This document shows positions 33,462 to 44,996 of a DNA stretch of 64,000 nt, in pieces (position 1 is the first letter of the stretch; each line of letters begins with the position of its first letter). The DNA is taken from the NCBI GenBank assembly GCA_019009955.1, contig CM032230.1:123322001-123386000 (forward strand), given 5' to 3'. Origin of the DNA: Riptortus pedestris (taxonomy: Eukaryota; Arthropoda; Insecta; Hemiptera; Alydidae). A program made the position numbers and the translations under genes. Below the pieces are notes generated by a model. That model was not told where the DNA came from and ran no database searches. It saw only the letters and a list, made by a program, of their open reading frames with translations.

Positions 33462-33680
33462 ATTATCAGATTTCACTAAAGGAATTTCGAAAAAAATATC
33501 TTAAATGTCCCAGGTGACGAAAATGAGGTCCGTTCAAAATTTTGTATATAAATACATTTATATATTTGTCTGCTAACGCTCTAGCGGTCGTAATTTTTGT
33601 TTGATCATTATTAAACTTGATATTTAATCATTTTATGCAAATATAAAGATTAAGTTCGTTAAAGGCTTAAATCAGTCAGG
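33462..33680 (+). mobile_element. HINE-like 5' fragment, forward
   Basis: CAGATTTCACTAAAGG, GACGAAAATGAGGTCCGTTC, a decayed core (TATATAAATACATTTATATA), GCTAACGCTCTAGCGGTCG; ends near GTTAAAGGCTTAAATC. Confidence 0.55.
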
Positions 33681-34396
33681 CTTCGAATACATTTAAAAAA
33701 TAGAATAATAAAATACTAATAACAATAATACAATTACTCTAACCTATAATATTTTTATAAAATACACAATTAATAAGGGGGTCCCCTAACCCCTTGGATG
33801 TCATATCGGTCGCTTCCCTGTTCATTCGTTTTACGGTGAATCATTAGCTATGTGGTTAGTCTTTACGTAGCGATTTTTTGTTGGATACGGGACTACAGGT
33901 CAGATTTTTTTACAACTGTAGGATTAGTATATACAGGGTCATTAGCAAACAAATCTTGAATATACTCTACAGTCATTAGAGATATTTGTGAGAGAAGGTG
34001 GTGGTAGGTATACGCAGGCTGAATATAAAGTACCTAATTTAGAATTCACTCTCGCAGATTAAGCTGCACGAATTCTTCCTAAACTTTATAAAAGACAATA
34101 GAATTTCAGACATGTTTCCTTCTCCCTTCTAAGTGACATTTATTTACGCAATTTTTCTTATGACATCTTCGGCAGAATTACCATTCTACAACGAGAAACT
34201 ACTAAAAATTCAGAAGAGTTATTACTTTTTTTTTGTATTCCAAACAGATCCTCGGCTACCTGAAACATGACTTGAAATGATTTGATACGCATTTTAGTTA
34301 ATTTTCAAAATTACGTAAACGAATAAATTTATTATAGGACGAAAGTTTACGAGATTTTAAAATTAATTGAAAAATCGGACAATAATCAAAGTTATG
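33681..34396. other. Unassigned non-coding segment
   Basis: A+T-rich, no recognised gene or repeat. Confidence 0.3.
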
Positions 34397-34615
34397 TTAT
34401 TTGTTTACGTCCACTTTATTCAACTACGGGCAATCGGGAGGGGCTGTCCTACAGGTTACCACCCTTTTCTAGCCAGGGCGAGACTAAGGATTTATTTTAA
34501 TAAGCTCGTCACTAAATCAACTCCTATTGCTAAGGAGGGAAAGAACCCAAGCCTCTTGGTTTAGCAACTTTATTAAAGCCTTCATCTTAACTTACATGGC
34601 TAACTTGAGGCCCCC
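34397..34615 (-). mobile_element. tRNA-derived SINE, copy 6
   Basis: Full-length but mutated: minus head GGGGGCCTCAAGTTAGCCAT, B box changed (GGTTCTTTCCC), then CGCCCTGGCTAGAAAAGGGT, GGTAACCTGTAGGACAGCCC, end AAAGTGGACGTAAACAAATAA. Confidence 0.75.
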
Positions 34616-36370
34616 TCCAATAATAAATGAACTGTAAAATAATAATAAAATAGTGAGCACGATGTCAAGTGAACAGAAAGGAGGAGTTCCTTTTCGTGTG
34701 AAAAATGAAAATAGCTACCGCAGTGGGACATATAGCAATACGCTAAGGGTTCTAATCAGCGAAAAATAATCAACTCGCTCTAATGATCTGAATGACTGAG
34801 GTTTTACGATTTAAAAAAAAATGCCTTCAAATGTCCATCGATTCAACCTAAGAGTGCAAATATATATATACACCCTAACTCATGCAAGTTCTGTTTGATT
34901 CGTACACAATTGAAAAGTCAATGTCAACAAAGATGGCCAAGGGGACGTAGAACTCTCACCCGAATAATAGCTCTAGGTTTAAAATTATTAATTTGTTCTT
35001 TTTTGTTTATTTACCTTCCATGTCCTATATATACATATTCCTCTTGCACGATATTAAATACAAATCACATAGAACAATACCCTGCTTTTATTTGTATTAC
35101 CTGAGTTACATAGATGAGGAATGATTTATTGTTAATCACTTACCAGTAACAGAAATAATTAAATAAAAGGTTTGCGTGTTTACGTTATTCCAAAGGTTCT
35201 AGGTCTTACGAGCATAATGTCTTATGACATCACACTTTCTATGAGTAGAAGTCAAAATATTTTGGTCGTGAGAAAGCACACCTGTATGTAGAGGTTAGTC
35301 CATGCATAATCCCAAGCCCTGCGCAAAGGTTCTCTGAAATTAATAGATGAAGCAAGCGATAATATTCTTGCACCGGCCAGCTTTCTAATGAGTAGTTGCG
35401 TGTGCAATACCAACATATCCTCCATATAAACCAGAATGTTGTCAATGGAAATGGCCCATTCGGTTAACTAGTACTACTTGTAACTGACGTATATTAGATA
35501 TTACTCTGACGAGTAGACGCCCATAAATTAACGTATCAGGTATTACAGCTGTATGGGCGTAACCGGCAAGCAAATTGTTTCATTTAACGGTCTTAAGCAA
35601 CACGCAGTGAAAAGAAAGCCAGTCAGTTCTGATTAATATACAAAAATGAAAGTTATAAGCTTTAGTTTTTTCCAATTTTTATAATTCCAAGTTCGAAGTT
35701 ACTTAATTTATTCGTTACTTCTCCAAATGCCACTCAGGCTGCTTTAGTATTAATGTCATTCATGAATTTTCACTCCATATTTGGGTTTTGTTTTTGCTTC
35801 GTTAGTGTTCTATTTGGCTTTTGATTGTGTTTATAATTTATATTATCGATTATTTCAATTGGCCTGCCTTTATATATCGATCTGCTTTTAAACTTGTTTT
35901 GAATGAAACATTTAGACTTTATCTCAAAAATCACATAGAATCATCGTGCAGTAGCATCACCTACAATGAATAGGTTAACGCGGTAATTAGTTGAAATATT
36001 CTCCTTCCGTCTTGTAGACTTTAATTGAAAGCGGATGTTTCTCATATTCGTAAAATGTTATAGAACCAATCTTGTTAAACTATTAATGCTCAACAGTACA
36101 CAATAGTTATTCTGTGCTGTTTTTTGGAACGAAAGTTTTGATGGAGTTACCTTGTTTTCAGCTATGAGTATACCTGATTCTAGACGCCTTTTGGAGTCAC
36201 CATCACGAATCTATAGTCAATAGGGATTTCGATAGTTCGGATTGCACGACTTCAGCAGTTGAGGTAAAGTTTGAACTATGACTTGCAGTTGATAATTGAT
36301 GAATTTAATTCTAATATGCTTTAACATTTTTTTAGCATTACTTGAACTAACAGAGTGACTGCTAAACAAC
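34616..36370. other. Unassigned non-coding segment
   Basis: About 1.75 kb without recognised gene or shared repeat. Near 34835 TCAAATGTCCATCGATTCAACC is a scrap of the HINE-like 5' region. Confidence 0.3.
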
Positions 36371-36660
36371 ACGAAACAAACTTTGAAGAGCCGAGCCGTC
36401 ACAAGCGTTCTAGCGAGAGTAGCCCTTCAAAATGATGATAAGGGCTTTCTATCACTCAGAGGGCCAGATGATGATGCACAGTATTTTGGCAGGGGGGGGA
36501 GGACTGATGACGGACGAATTTCGAGAGGGCACGTCGGTTGGTCCGTCTGTCTCCTGAAAAGTTGTGAGTCACGCAATTGTAAACTCGTCAAGACGCCGAG
36601 AAGGAATCGCTTCACGAGTGTTTACTTCTGTCGAGTGAACTGTCGGCAGACTGTCTTTTA
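36371..36660. other. G+C- and CpG-richer island
   Basis: By eye this is the most CpG-dense non-repeat stretch of the window (CGTCACAAGCG, GACGGACGAATTTCGAGAGG, CACGTCGG, GACGCCGAGAAGG). It is open in overlapping frames on both strands (36383-36661 plus, 36427-36615 minus), as G+C-rich non-coding DNA often is. It could be a promoter or first untranslated exon, but no splice pattern was fixed. Confidence 0.35.
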
Positions 36661-36942
36661 AAGAGTATATCAACAAAAGCTGTAATTATGGCAAAATAAT
36701 GTCACGAAACAACTGCCACTATTGAGCTTGCTTGAATAGCAACTTAAAATAGAAAAAGTACTTTAATCGTCCGATACCCTTTACGACTTAAGAGAGTCCT
36801 AATATAGATACATATAGGATAACTGCCGTTGACCCAGTAAGAACTTTTGAAGTCCACTCATCATTGTGAGACAATATAGAAGATGGTTTTATCCGTATTC
36901 ACAAATAATTGTTATTTATTAACGTCAAATTTATACTAAAGA
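36661..36942. other. Unassigned non-coding segment
   Basis: No recognised feature. Confidence 0.3.
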
Positions 36943-37042
36943 TAAAACCTCCGTCACGCAGGGGCTGCGTAAACTAAGCAGATTTTCCACGTGATGTTTT
37001 ACAATAGAGAAATTTCACGAGAGCCGAGCAGTTAAAGAAACG
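36943..37042 (-). mobile_element. HINE-like 3'-end fragment, reverse
   Basis: CTCCGTCACGCAGGGGCTGC then GTAAACTAAGCAGATTTTCC and TTTCACGAGAGCCGAGCAG: about 100 bases of the 3' end with an intact hairpin. Confidence 0.65.
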
Positions 37043-38266
37043 GTGAATTTATATTTCCGTGTCCAGTTAGTAATTATGTTAGGTAAAATGTATGTTGGAA
37101 TAGTGAGATATAGGACTTTAAAAATTAGTTAGTATGTGGTCTATTAAAGAGGAAGAATAAAGTCACTCTCCATGACTGATTTTTTGTACAGCGTCAAACG
37201 CAAATCTTTCGTTATTTAGAAAGTAATAATTTTGACTCAATCTCACTATGTTTCTCTGTTGTTCAAACAATTAATAGCGGACATTGTAGGAATGCTGAGA
37301 GTGGATTATGGCAATAATTCCATTCTGCAGTTAAAATCTCTGGAGCAATTTAGTGTTAATTTAGGGTTAATATGTGCGGTAATAAGAGGTTTGGCAATGT
37401 GTTAGAATGCCTACAGTATGTGGTATTTTGAACTCCAAACCGCAAGCAGATGGCCATCACCCGGGTAAACAACTGTCTATTTTCGTAGCGATTCCCAGGA
37501 AACACTGTATTTCTTGCGTGGGGAGTTTGTTTCCAGGAAAGGACATCAGAGGCTTTTTTTTTTCTTTTCTTTTTTTATATATTTTCAGTTTTATTCCTTT
37601 CCTATAAGAATATCCTTTCTTATAATTATTGCGAGTATTCATTTTAGACAGCATTCTTTTCCCCGTTACTCGACCATATGTTAAATAAATGTCGTTCTTC
37701 ACTCCGAGAAACAGGTGGAAATCCATTATAGTCTGCTTGTCCATGGTATATTGATGGTTTGCTCCTTCCGTAAAATGAATAGTCATGATTACAAATAATT
37801 GAAAGTAATAATACTGGCTATTGTGGTTCCTCAATTACAAGCTAGGTGGCAAATTGGGACCAGAATCTCAAAAACTGGTTCTATGAGTTCCAACCTTTTA
37901 TTAACAAGGTATGCTGAAATTATGTTGGGGCGTTTTCTTTAACCGCCAGGACAATTCTATATACTTCTTAAAACTTATATTCTTGTCTTACAATGGACTG
38001 GCAGAACATGAATTTCCTTACAGAACTAAACATTAGCTTTTGGGAGAAAGATATTTGCAAACTAGATCATAATAGAAAGAAAAAATATGTTTTTTATATA
38101 ACCAAAATAGCAATTTTTTTGTCAAACCCAAATTTAAACATTAGTTTTTTTTTTTTCCTCCAATGTCCTACATAACTTAGCGTAGGACGTAACTTAGCGA
38201 TATCACAACAGCTTCATAATTTTGTAATCCAAACGATTTTATTCCTAGAAGCGGTATACAATACCT
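37043..38266. other. Unassigned non-coding segment
   Basis: About 1.2 kb without recognised repeat. Open frames at 37407-37607 (plus) and 37457-37834 (minus) overlap each other and a T-rich run and show no motif, so I do not call them genes. Confidence 0.3.
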
Positions 38267-38391
38267 TTTAGCAGATTTCCCTTAAGGGAAATCAGCTATT
38301 GAGGTTGTACTCATGACGGAATTTTCGAAATTTTTTTTCAAATGTCCATCGATCCTACCCAGGAGATGACGAAAATGATGTCCGTTCAAAA

Positions 38392-38465
<74 letters not shown>

Positions 38466-39000
38466 CTGTTACCGCTCTAGCGGTCGCAATTTTTGTTTGA
38501 TCGTTACCAAACTCGATATTTAGTCGTTTTATGTAAAAAGAAAGATCAAGTTCGTTAACGGCTGAAATCGGACCAGTGGGAGGGGGGTTTAGAGGGGAGG
38601 ATTTTCGAAAATTCGAAATATCTCCGTTACTATACGTCGGACCGAAAAATTGTACAGAATCAATCTTATTGCAAATTAAATTTACTATAAATATTGTTAT
38701 ATACATTTATTCTCTGTCTTGAATCTTAACCGAGATATTTGCATTTGTATTCTGCGTGTGGTCACCAGTAGGCTATGTTCGGACTTTCCGCCGAGAGCTC
38801 TGGCGGCCGTTTCCATAACTATTCGTCCCTCGTGAATAGGTTTAGAGGTTAGGTTAACTGTTTTTTGGGGCTAGAAACTACTGGGTTATTACGTCCTAAA
38901 TAATGTTTTAGGTTTAGAGGTTTCTTACTACCACAGTTGTTATTAGGCAGATTTCTCTATTGTAAAACTTCACGTGGGAAATCTGCTTAGTTTACGCAGC
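38267..39000 (+). mobile_element. HINE-like element with 72-bp segment, hairpin cut
   Basis: TTTTAGCAGATTTCCCTTAAGGG, TA core 38394-38461, TACCGCTCTAGCGGTCGC, CCGCCGAGAGCTCTGGCGG, 72-bp segment (about 38842-38925), GGGAAATCTGCTTAG. It stops at ACGCAG, exactly at the 3' end of the left hairpin arm; the loop, right arm and GACGGAC are absent. Confidence 0.75.
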
Positions 39001-39704
39001 GAACTTTGAACGTTCATCTTTTGCCCCGAATTGAAAAGCAGCTGAGTTACAATTTGAAAGATGAAAGAGCTTACTTTGGTGAATAATGACACAGATGCAC
39101 GCTAAAGAGCGTTGGGATTGACAACAAAAACCAGTATTTAATGACTGATAATTTATTGTGGCGTTCCGTCAACGAAACTACAATATTTATTATCAGGCGA
39201 CAAATTTATCGTGCGAGTGTCCGTAAACATGATAACATTGATAGGACTCACCATTGTCAACAAACCCGGAATATAAACGTTTTTTTTTTTTAGTACTCCT
39301 AAGTACTAAGACTTTTATTTTATAGGATCTAAGCTGCTTAAACAGAAGAATCTTTAAGGATAAGATTCTGGAGGAACGCAAACATAAAGTTTTTAATTCG
39401 TCTGAAGTATTTCGTGATGTTTTTTCGTCGTTCGATGAGCATATTTAGAGGGTCAACCTCTGATTCCCATCAAATTAACTGTTCCAGGCAATCTAGTGAC
39501 ACGAGAGCAATTTCTTGGCTCAAGACTCATCGGGCCTGAGTCCCGGTCACCATCAACGGGACGTTTCAACAATTGCTTCTTCAAATAACGAATGATGCAA
39601 AATTTCTTCCCGTATGTTAGGGTCCTCGTAAAAAGTGGCTACAATTCCATTTTCAGTCAATTCCATTTCCAGACCTGTTTGTTTACATTTCAGATGCTTT
39701 CCCT
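39001..39704. other. Unassigned non-coding segment
   Basis: No repeat recognised. The stretch after 39001 begins abruptly at the truncated element and could be 3' readthrough or a deletion joint. Confidence 0.3.
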
Positions 39705-39841
39705 AGGGAGGTTTCCTATTATCGTTTGTATTTATTCACTTAATATTCACGGGGGTGTTTATATGGTATGTAGATTTGTCTATTGTTAAACTTCACGGGG
39801 GAAATCTGCTTAGTTTACGCAGCCCCTGCGTGACGGACGTT
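39705..39841 (+). mobile_element. HINE-like 3' fragment, variant 3
   Basis: TTTGTATTTATTCACTTAAT, ATTCACGGGGGTGTT, GGGGGAAATCTGCTTAG, hairpin ACGCAG-CCC-CTGCGT, GACGGACG. Same 3' block as 43222-43343. Confidence 0.65.
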
Positions 39842-40464
39842 TGAGTTTTCTTCGCGATGTCTTGGGCCTTCCACCGCCCAAAACTTCTCTTGACAAAAAA
39901 ACGAATTAATTAAAGGATAAATTTAGGGAGTGGTGGTTTTGCAAAAAAAAAAAAAGGAGCACAATGTAATTTAAGCAGCCTTGGTGGAATGGCAAGTCGT
40001 GAGGTAATTGTACCTCGCCAGACAAGGATCAATGGAGGATTGGTATCATGTCATGCCTAAATATTAATTACCAATTATGAAATGTTTTACGAGGACAAGG
40101 ATACAATTCAGTATTTAAGTCCTTCGAAATGAAACCCTTCATAAATTGAATATTATATGAGTTTACGCCCAATTCTAACAAAAGTATTATTTTTTTTAGT
40201 TATAATCTCTCTCTCTCTCTCTCTCTCTCTATTTTTATTCTGAGGATCTCAATCCATAGGTATCTTTTATTATGTATACTACTGTTTTAATTTCTTGACC
40301 CTGACTTTTTTATTTCAAAAGATAGCCCCATTTGTAAATCCAAAAACATTTTTATTATTACAAATTTTGGTTTTCATACTTCAACGGAATTACCAGGTTT
40401 GATCTTTTCTGAACTAATTTTTATTAGTTCCAGCTTGACGTCTATACTTATCTCTCATAAATAA
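39842..40464. other. Non-coding with (CT)n microsatellite
   Basis: No gene recognised. An uninterrupted CT run lies at about 40207-40230 and a poly(A) at 39942-39954. Confidence 0.4.
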
Positions 40465-41161
40465 AAAAGTCCGTCACCCAGGGGCTGCTTAAACTAAGCA
40501 GATTTCCCACGTGAAGTTTAAAAATAGATAAATCTACACAATGGTAACACAGCACCACCGTAAATATTGAGTTAATAAACCACAATAAGAAACCACCTGA
40601 AGGGAAGCGGAACCATTAGTGAAATATATCAGAACATAACATTTTAATTTTATTAATTGCATGTATCTCTTTTAACAAAGGTCTCTAGAAAACAATATTT
40701 GGCATTTGAGCTTCGAACAATGTGGTTTATTATATAACAGAGTATTGTTTATGAAACATGTGTAGAAGTGGGGGTTTGCTGAAGGCTGAAAACTGAAAAT
40801 ATCTCAATATAGAAAATAAATGTATATAACAATATTTATAGTACATGTAATTCACAATAAGATTGGTTTTATGCCGTTTTTCGATCGGACGAATAGTAAC
40901 GGAGATATTTCGAATTTTCAAAATTCTCCCCCTCTAAACCACACCCCCCTCCCCCTAATCCGATTACAGCTATTACCGAACTAGACTTTTCTTTTTACAT
41001 AAAACGACTAAATATTGAGTCTAGTAACGGTCAGACAATAATTGCGACCACTAGAGCGGTAACAGACATATATGTATATAAATATACAATTTTGAACGGA
41101 CCTCATTTTAATAATTGTCTAGGTAGGATCGATGGACATTTGAAGAAAATTTTCAAAAATC
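40465..41161 (-). mobile_element. HINE-like element, variant 3, 5'-truncated, reverse
   Basis: AAAAAGTCCGTCACCCAGGGG, ACAGCACCACCGTAAATATT block, GGAGATATTTCGAATTTTC, ACCACTAGAGCGGTAACAG, a minimal core (ATATATGTATATAAATATA), reversed 5' region ending at TTTTCAAAAATCAATAG; palindrome missing. Confidence 0.65.
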
Positions 41162-41228
41162 AATAGAACTCCCATGGTTAACCAGAGTCCTGCAACTCAT
41201 GTGCCAATAATTATGAATAGTAAAAATA

Positions 41229-41438
41229 CGGGGTGTACAGAAAGTTCTAAGCCTGGTGTACTTATGATACCTCAGCTGTCAAGGTTGTTTTGGAAGGTTT
41301 TGACAACAATTTTTTTTTTTGACCGGGTTACAGATGTTGGAAAAGCGGTGGAATAAGTGCGTTGCTGTTGAGGGGGACTATATTGAAAAATAAAAATATG
41401 TAAGTTGAAATCAGGCTTAGAACTTTCTGTACACCCGG
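41229..41438. mobile_element. Tc1/mariner-type MITE, 210 bp
   Basis: Terminal inverted repeats of 27 bases with one mismatch: CGGGGTGTACAGAAAG, TTCTAAGCCTG at left and its inverse at 41412-41438. TA on both sides (41227-41228, 41439-41440) gives the target duplication. No coding content. Confidence 0.85.
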
Positions 41439-41823
41439 TATAGTATAGCGCATAGTATTGGCGCACATAGGCGTTGTAGTGAATGGGCGAGTGATGGTAA
41501 TTGATCCCATCACATGGTCATATTCAGTCGGCTGTCAAGCCCTTTGATGTGTGTAATCACATAAGTGGCTTCTGTTTAGCACGTAAACCTAACTTCGTTA
41601 ACAGCAAACTGAACTTTCGCCCCCAGAAATCACCTTGAAAATTGAAATAAACCTATGCGTTATTGGCGATTTTCGGGAGCGTTTTTTATTAAATTTTAAT
41701 GTATAAAATAGTAAAACGTTATTATATTTTTGTGAGTTTATTCTCAGTTTCCTGGATGTCTCTTCACCTTGAGAAGATTTTTCAAACGGTAAAAAGGTTT
41801 ACTTCATCGGATATATAGCCCGG
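41439..41823. other. Unassigned non-coding segment
   Basis: No recognised gene or repeat. Confidence 0.3.
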
Positions 41824-41945
41824 TTTTAGCAGATTTCCCTTAAGGGAAATCAGCTATTGAGGTCGTACTCATGATGCGATTTTCGAAAAATTTCTTCAAA
41901 TGTCCATCGATCCTACCCAGGAGATGACGAAAATGAGGTCCGTTC

Positions 41946-42017
<72 letters not shown>

Positions 42018-42558
42018 CTGTTAACGCTCTAGCGGTCGCAATTTTTGTTTGATCTTTACCAAACTCGGAATTTAATCGTTTTATGTAAAAAGGAAGATCA
42101 AGTTCGTTAATGGCTGAAATCGGACCAGTGGGAGGGAGGGATTTTTGAAAATTCAAAATATCTCCGTTATTATGCGTCGGATCGAAAAATTGTATAGAAT
42201 AAATCTTATTGCAAATTACATTTACTATAAATATTGTTCTATTGTTTATTCTGTATCTTGAATATTAACCGAGATATTTGCATTTGTATTCTGCGTGTGG
42301 TCACCAGAGGCTATGTTCGGACTTTCCGCCGAGAGCTCTGGCGGCCGTTTCTATAACTATTCGTCCCTCGTGAATAGGTTTAGAGGTTAGGTTAACTGCT
42401 TTTTGGGGCTAGAAACTACTGGGTTATTACGCCCTAAATAATGTTTTAGGTTTAGAGGTTTCTTACTACTACAGTTGTTATTAGGCAGATTTCTCTATTG
42501 TAAAACTTCTCGTGGGAAATCTGCTTAGTTTACGCAGCCCCTGCGTGACGGACTTTTT
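41824..42558 (+). mobile_element. HINE-like element, complete reference copy, forward
   Basis: Best complete copy. TTTT; palindrome at about 41828-41855; TCGTACTCATGATGCG; CATCGATCCTACCCAGGAG; TA core 41950-42012; AACGCTCTAGCGGTCGC; AAGTTCGTTAATGGCTG; G-run; GCGTCGGATCGAAAAATTG; CCGCCGAGAGCTCTGGCGG; 72-bp segment between two AGGTTTAGAGGTT words (42376-42388 and 42448-42460). Then GCAGATTTCTC...GGGAAATCTGC, hairpin ACGCAG-CCC-CTGCGT, GACGGAC, TTTTTT. No ORF except the Ile/Tyr artefact of the TA core. Confidence 0.8.
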
Positions 42559-42646
42559 TAAGTTCACATTCTGTAACAGTTTCGCATAACTGCAAAATGC
42601 ATACCCTTCGTCGGTTTATGTTTTGCATCGTATTTCTAGGTCTAAT

Positions 42647-42975
42647 TTTAGCAGACCGCCCCCTTAAGGGAAATCAGCTATTCAGGTTGTTATTCATGGC
42701 GCGATTTTCAAAAATTATACATAACCAATCTCAGTGAAAATGAAATTTTATATAGATGTTTTTGTATATATTCTTTCTCTAGCACAAATCAAACAGGGAT
42801 ATTTGCATTTTTTTAATTTTCAGTCTTCAATAAACCTCCCTTCTTTGTCACCGCACCTTATGAATAAGCCAACATACCATGAACCGTCTTATTTCAAGCT
42901 GGAATGCTGAATATTGTGTTCAACAAATCTTGTCTAGATGAGATAAATGCAAATACGTTCTTTTGACCCACCCCC
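42647..42975 (+). mobile_element. HINE-like fragment, variant 2, forward
   Basis: TTTTAGCAGACCGCCCCCTTAAGGG then ATCAGCTATTCAGGTTG. The core and CTCTAGCGG block are deleted and the variant-2 tail follows (TCTTCAATAAACCTCCC, ACCGTCTTATTTCAAGC). The 3' hairpin is lost. Confidence 0.55.
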
Positions 42976-43221
42976 TGTCTTTTTTTCTTGAATTACTAAA
43001 ATTAGAGTGATTGAGATGAAAATTATTACGATTCATTATAAATTGAAGTAGTAGATATAGTAAATAGTTTTCAATAAAAATAATATATTCAGATTAATTT
43101 CAGTAATTGTTTTTCTTTTCAGAATATTTCTGTGGTTGGTACACCTGTTTATATACAATTCAGACGCATTTCGTTGTAGAGTAACCTCTACAACTTAATA
43201 TGTAAATTGACTGAAATATTT

Positions 43222-43343
43222 TTCTCATTACCATTTGTATTTATTTAGCTAATATTCACGGTGGTGTTAAGTAGATTTATCTTTTGCAAAACTTGACGTG
43301 GGAAATCTGCTTTGTTTACGCAGCTCCTGCGTGACGGACTTTT
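43222..43343 (+). mobile_element. HINE-like 3' fragment, variant 3
   Basis: TTTGTATTTATTTAGCTAAT, ATTCACGGTGGTGTT, GTGGGAAATCTGCTTTG, hairpin ACGCAG-CTC-CTGCGT, GACGGAC, TTTT. Confidence 0.65.
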
Positions 43344-44164
43344 ATCATTTATTTCCTCTGAGATGCTGGACTCTGAAGGAACAAATTGTTCAGGACAGAT
43401 AAGCAGGCTTTGTCTTTCACAGGTATTTATTATGCAAAGGGCACTTACAAAGGGACTGGTGACTTTTTTATTTTTTTTATTTAGTTGCCTTTCACCCTTA
43501 AAAAAGTTCAAACAGAGAGACTATTGATTCCAAGTAAGATTTATTAAATTCACTGGTCTCCCTCGCCATACATATATATTTGTGTTCTAAATTACTATGT
43601 GTTTATAGCAAATAGCATTTTAATGTATGATAAACCAAGTAAAGATTATTGTTACCAAACAAATAAATTGTTTTGATGAAATTTTATGGGGTTTGGTGGC
43701 TCATTTATATTCATTAATTTATACCAAGGACAACATAATTTTGAGTTGAGCATTAGACTCATGTAAATAATTTTTTCCGGGTACTTCTAAATAATTATCC
43801 TTTAAATAAAAATAATAATAATTAAACAGTAGTGGCAATTGACGTTTGCAGTTGTGAGGCTCAATGAGATCTCCGGACCCGAGTACACTAACACTAACTA
43901 AGGTCAGACACGGTACTTAAAGTCATCTTTATTTCGATTGAAAATTTTGTGATTTTTTTTCTCAATAGAAAAATGTTTCCGGTTAAACTTTTTTTCAAAA
44001 TTTTACAAATTAATTTGTGTGTGTGTGTGTGAGAGAGAGATTTTCAGTTTGTCGGTTCATAGTCGTGGTAGGAATCTAAATATTCATTCTCACTCGGCAT
44101 TATTAGTTGACAGTGAAAATTAATTTTCTTAAGATATTCTGTTCAAACTACTTTTGGCTAAAGA
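43344..44164. other. Unassigned non-coding segment
   Basis: No gene recognised. A (GT)n(GA)n microsatellite lies at about 44016-44040. Confidence 0.35.
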
Positions 44165-44420
44165 ATTTTGGCAAACTGAGTAGCGTTGGAGCTACTTCGC
44201 TTTGCTGATGAGTCACCGTATCACGAAACCGATCACCACCAAAGTCCCACTTCTAACACTGAAACTTAACTGTTACAGGTATGTTTCGGGATGCACTTTC
44301 AGTGCAGTGACATGTTTGGGATGACTTCGATTCGATCTTTCGGATCACTTCAGCTAGGCGTGCACAAACGTGAGCTTTCGCTGTAGTGCTAACCTAGGAC
44401 AAAGTCGAGTTTAACGGAAT
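44165..44420 (-). repeat. Dispersed repeat, second copy of the 13.2-kb family
   Basis: Read on the minus strand, CTCGACTTTGTCCTAGGTTAGCAC is followed by AGCGAAAGCTCACG, GCCTAGCTGAAGTGATCCG and AAAGATCGAATCG. This matches the order of words at 13322-13415. Here the core word is CTGAAGT rather than CTGAAGA and GAAAC is GAATC, so any ribozyme-like core has decayed. Confidence 0.55.
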
Positions 44421-44996
44421 ATTTAAATTAAAAATTAATTTGCTTCTTATGATTTGATGACAGTTACATGCGACACGTGGTGGGATAGTAAACGCGCAGC
44501 TGCTCACGTTAAAACACGTCAAAAGAAAAACTAAAAGCGGTTCCAGACACATTGCTGGTGTCCCAGGACATGATATAGCAACTCCAAGGGTGACAGACAC
44601 TCGATCACGTGAACAGCCAGTGGTCGCCACCACTTTCTTTGTAAGGTTTGTGGATCCAGTTAAAGTGTCTACTCACTGGACACTATACTTAGGAATTCGG
44701 AGTGAACAGTAGACACAGACAGTTTTCTAGTAGACGTACAGGAAATTTAACATTGGCAATGAGGATGTTTAATTCAACTATGAATTAAGTATTCACTTAG
44801 TTATCCCATTTGTCATAATGCTTGACCCATTACTTGACCCGTATTCATTAACTTATTTACACTCCTGGGAAATTTCCACAATACACGTGCAGTCATAATG
44901 ATAAGAAGGACTTGCAAATGCATTTGGATAGCTGAATGTAATGAATAAAAATCGAATGGTTATCCTACACATGGAAAAGCATAAATGTAGAAAATG
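44421..44996. other. Unassigned non-coding segment
   Basis: No recognised gene or repeat. Confidence 0.3.

Noticed and set aside
37457..37834. 125-codon open frame on the minus strand
   Set aside because: No motif, no splice context, overlaps another frame on the opposite strand and ends in a T/A-rich low-complexity tract.
44394..44633. 79-codon minus-strand frame
   Set aside because: Partly overlaps the dispersed repeat at 44165-44420. No supporting motif.
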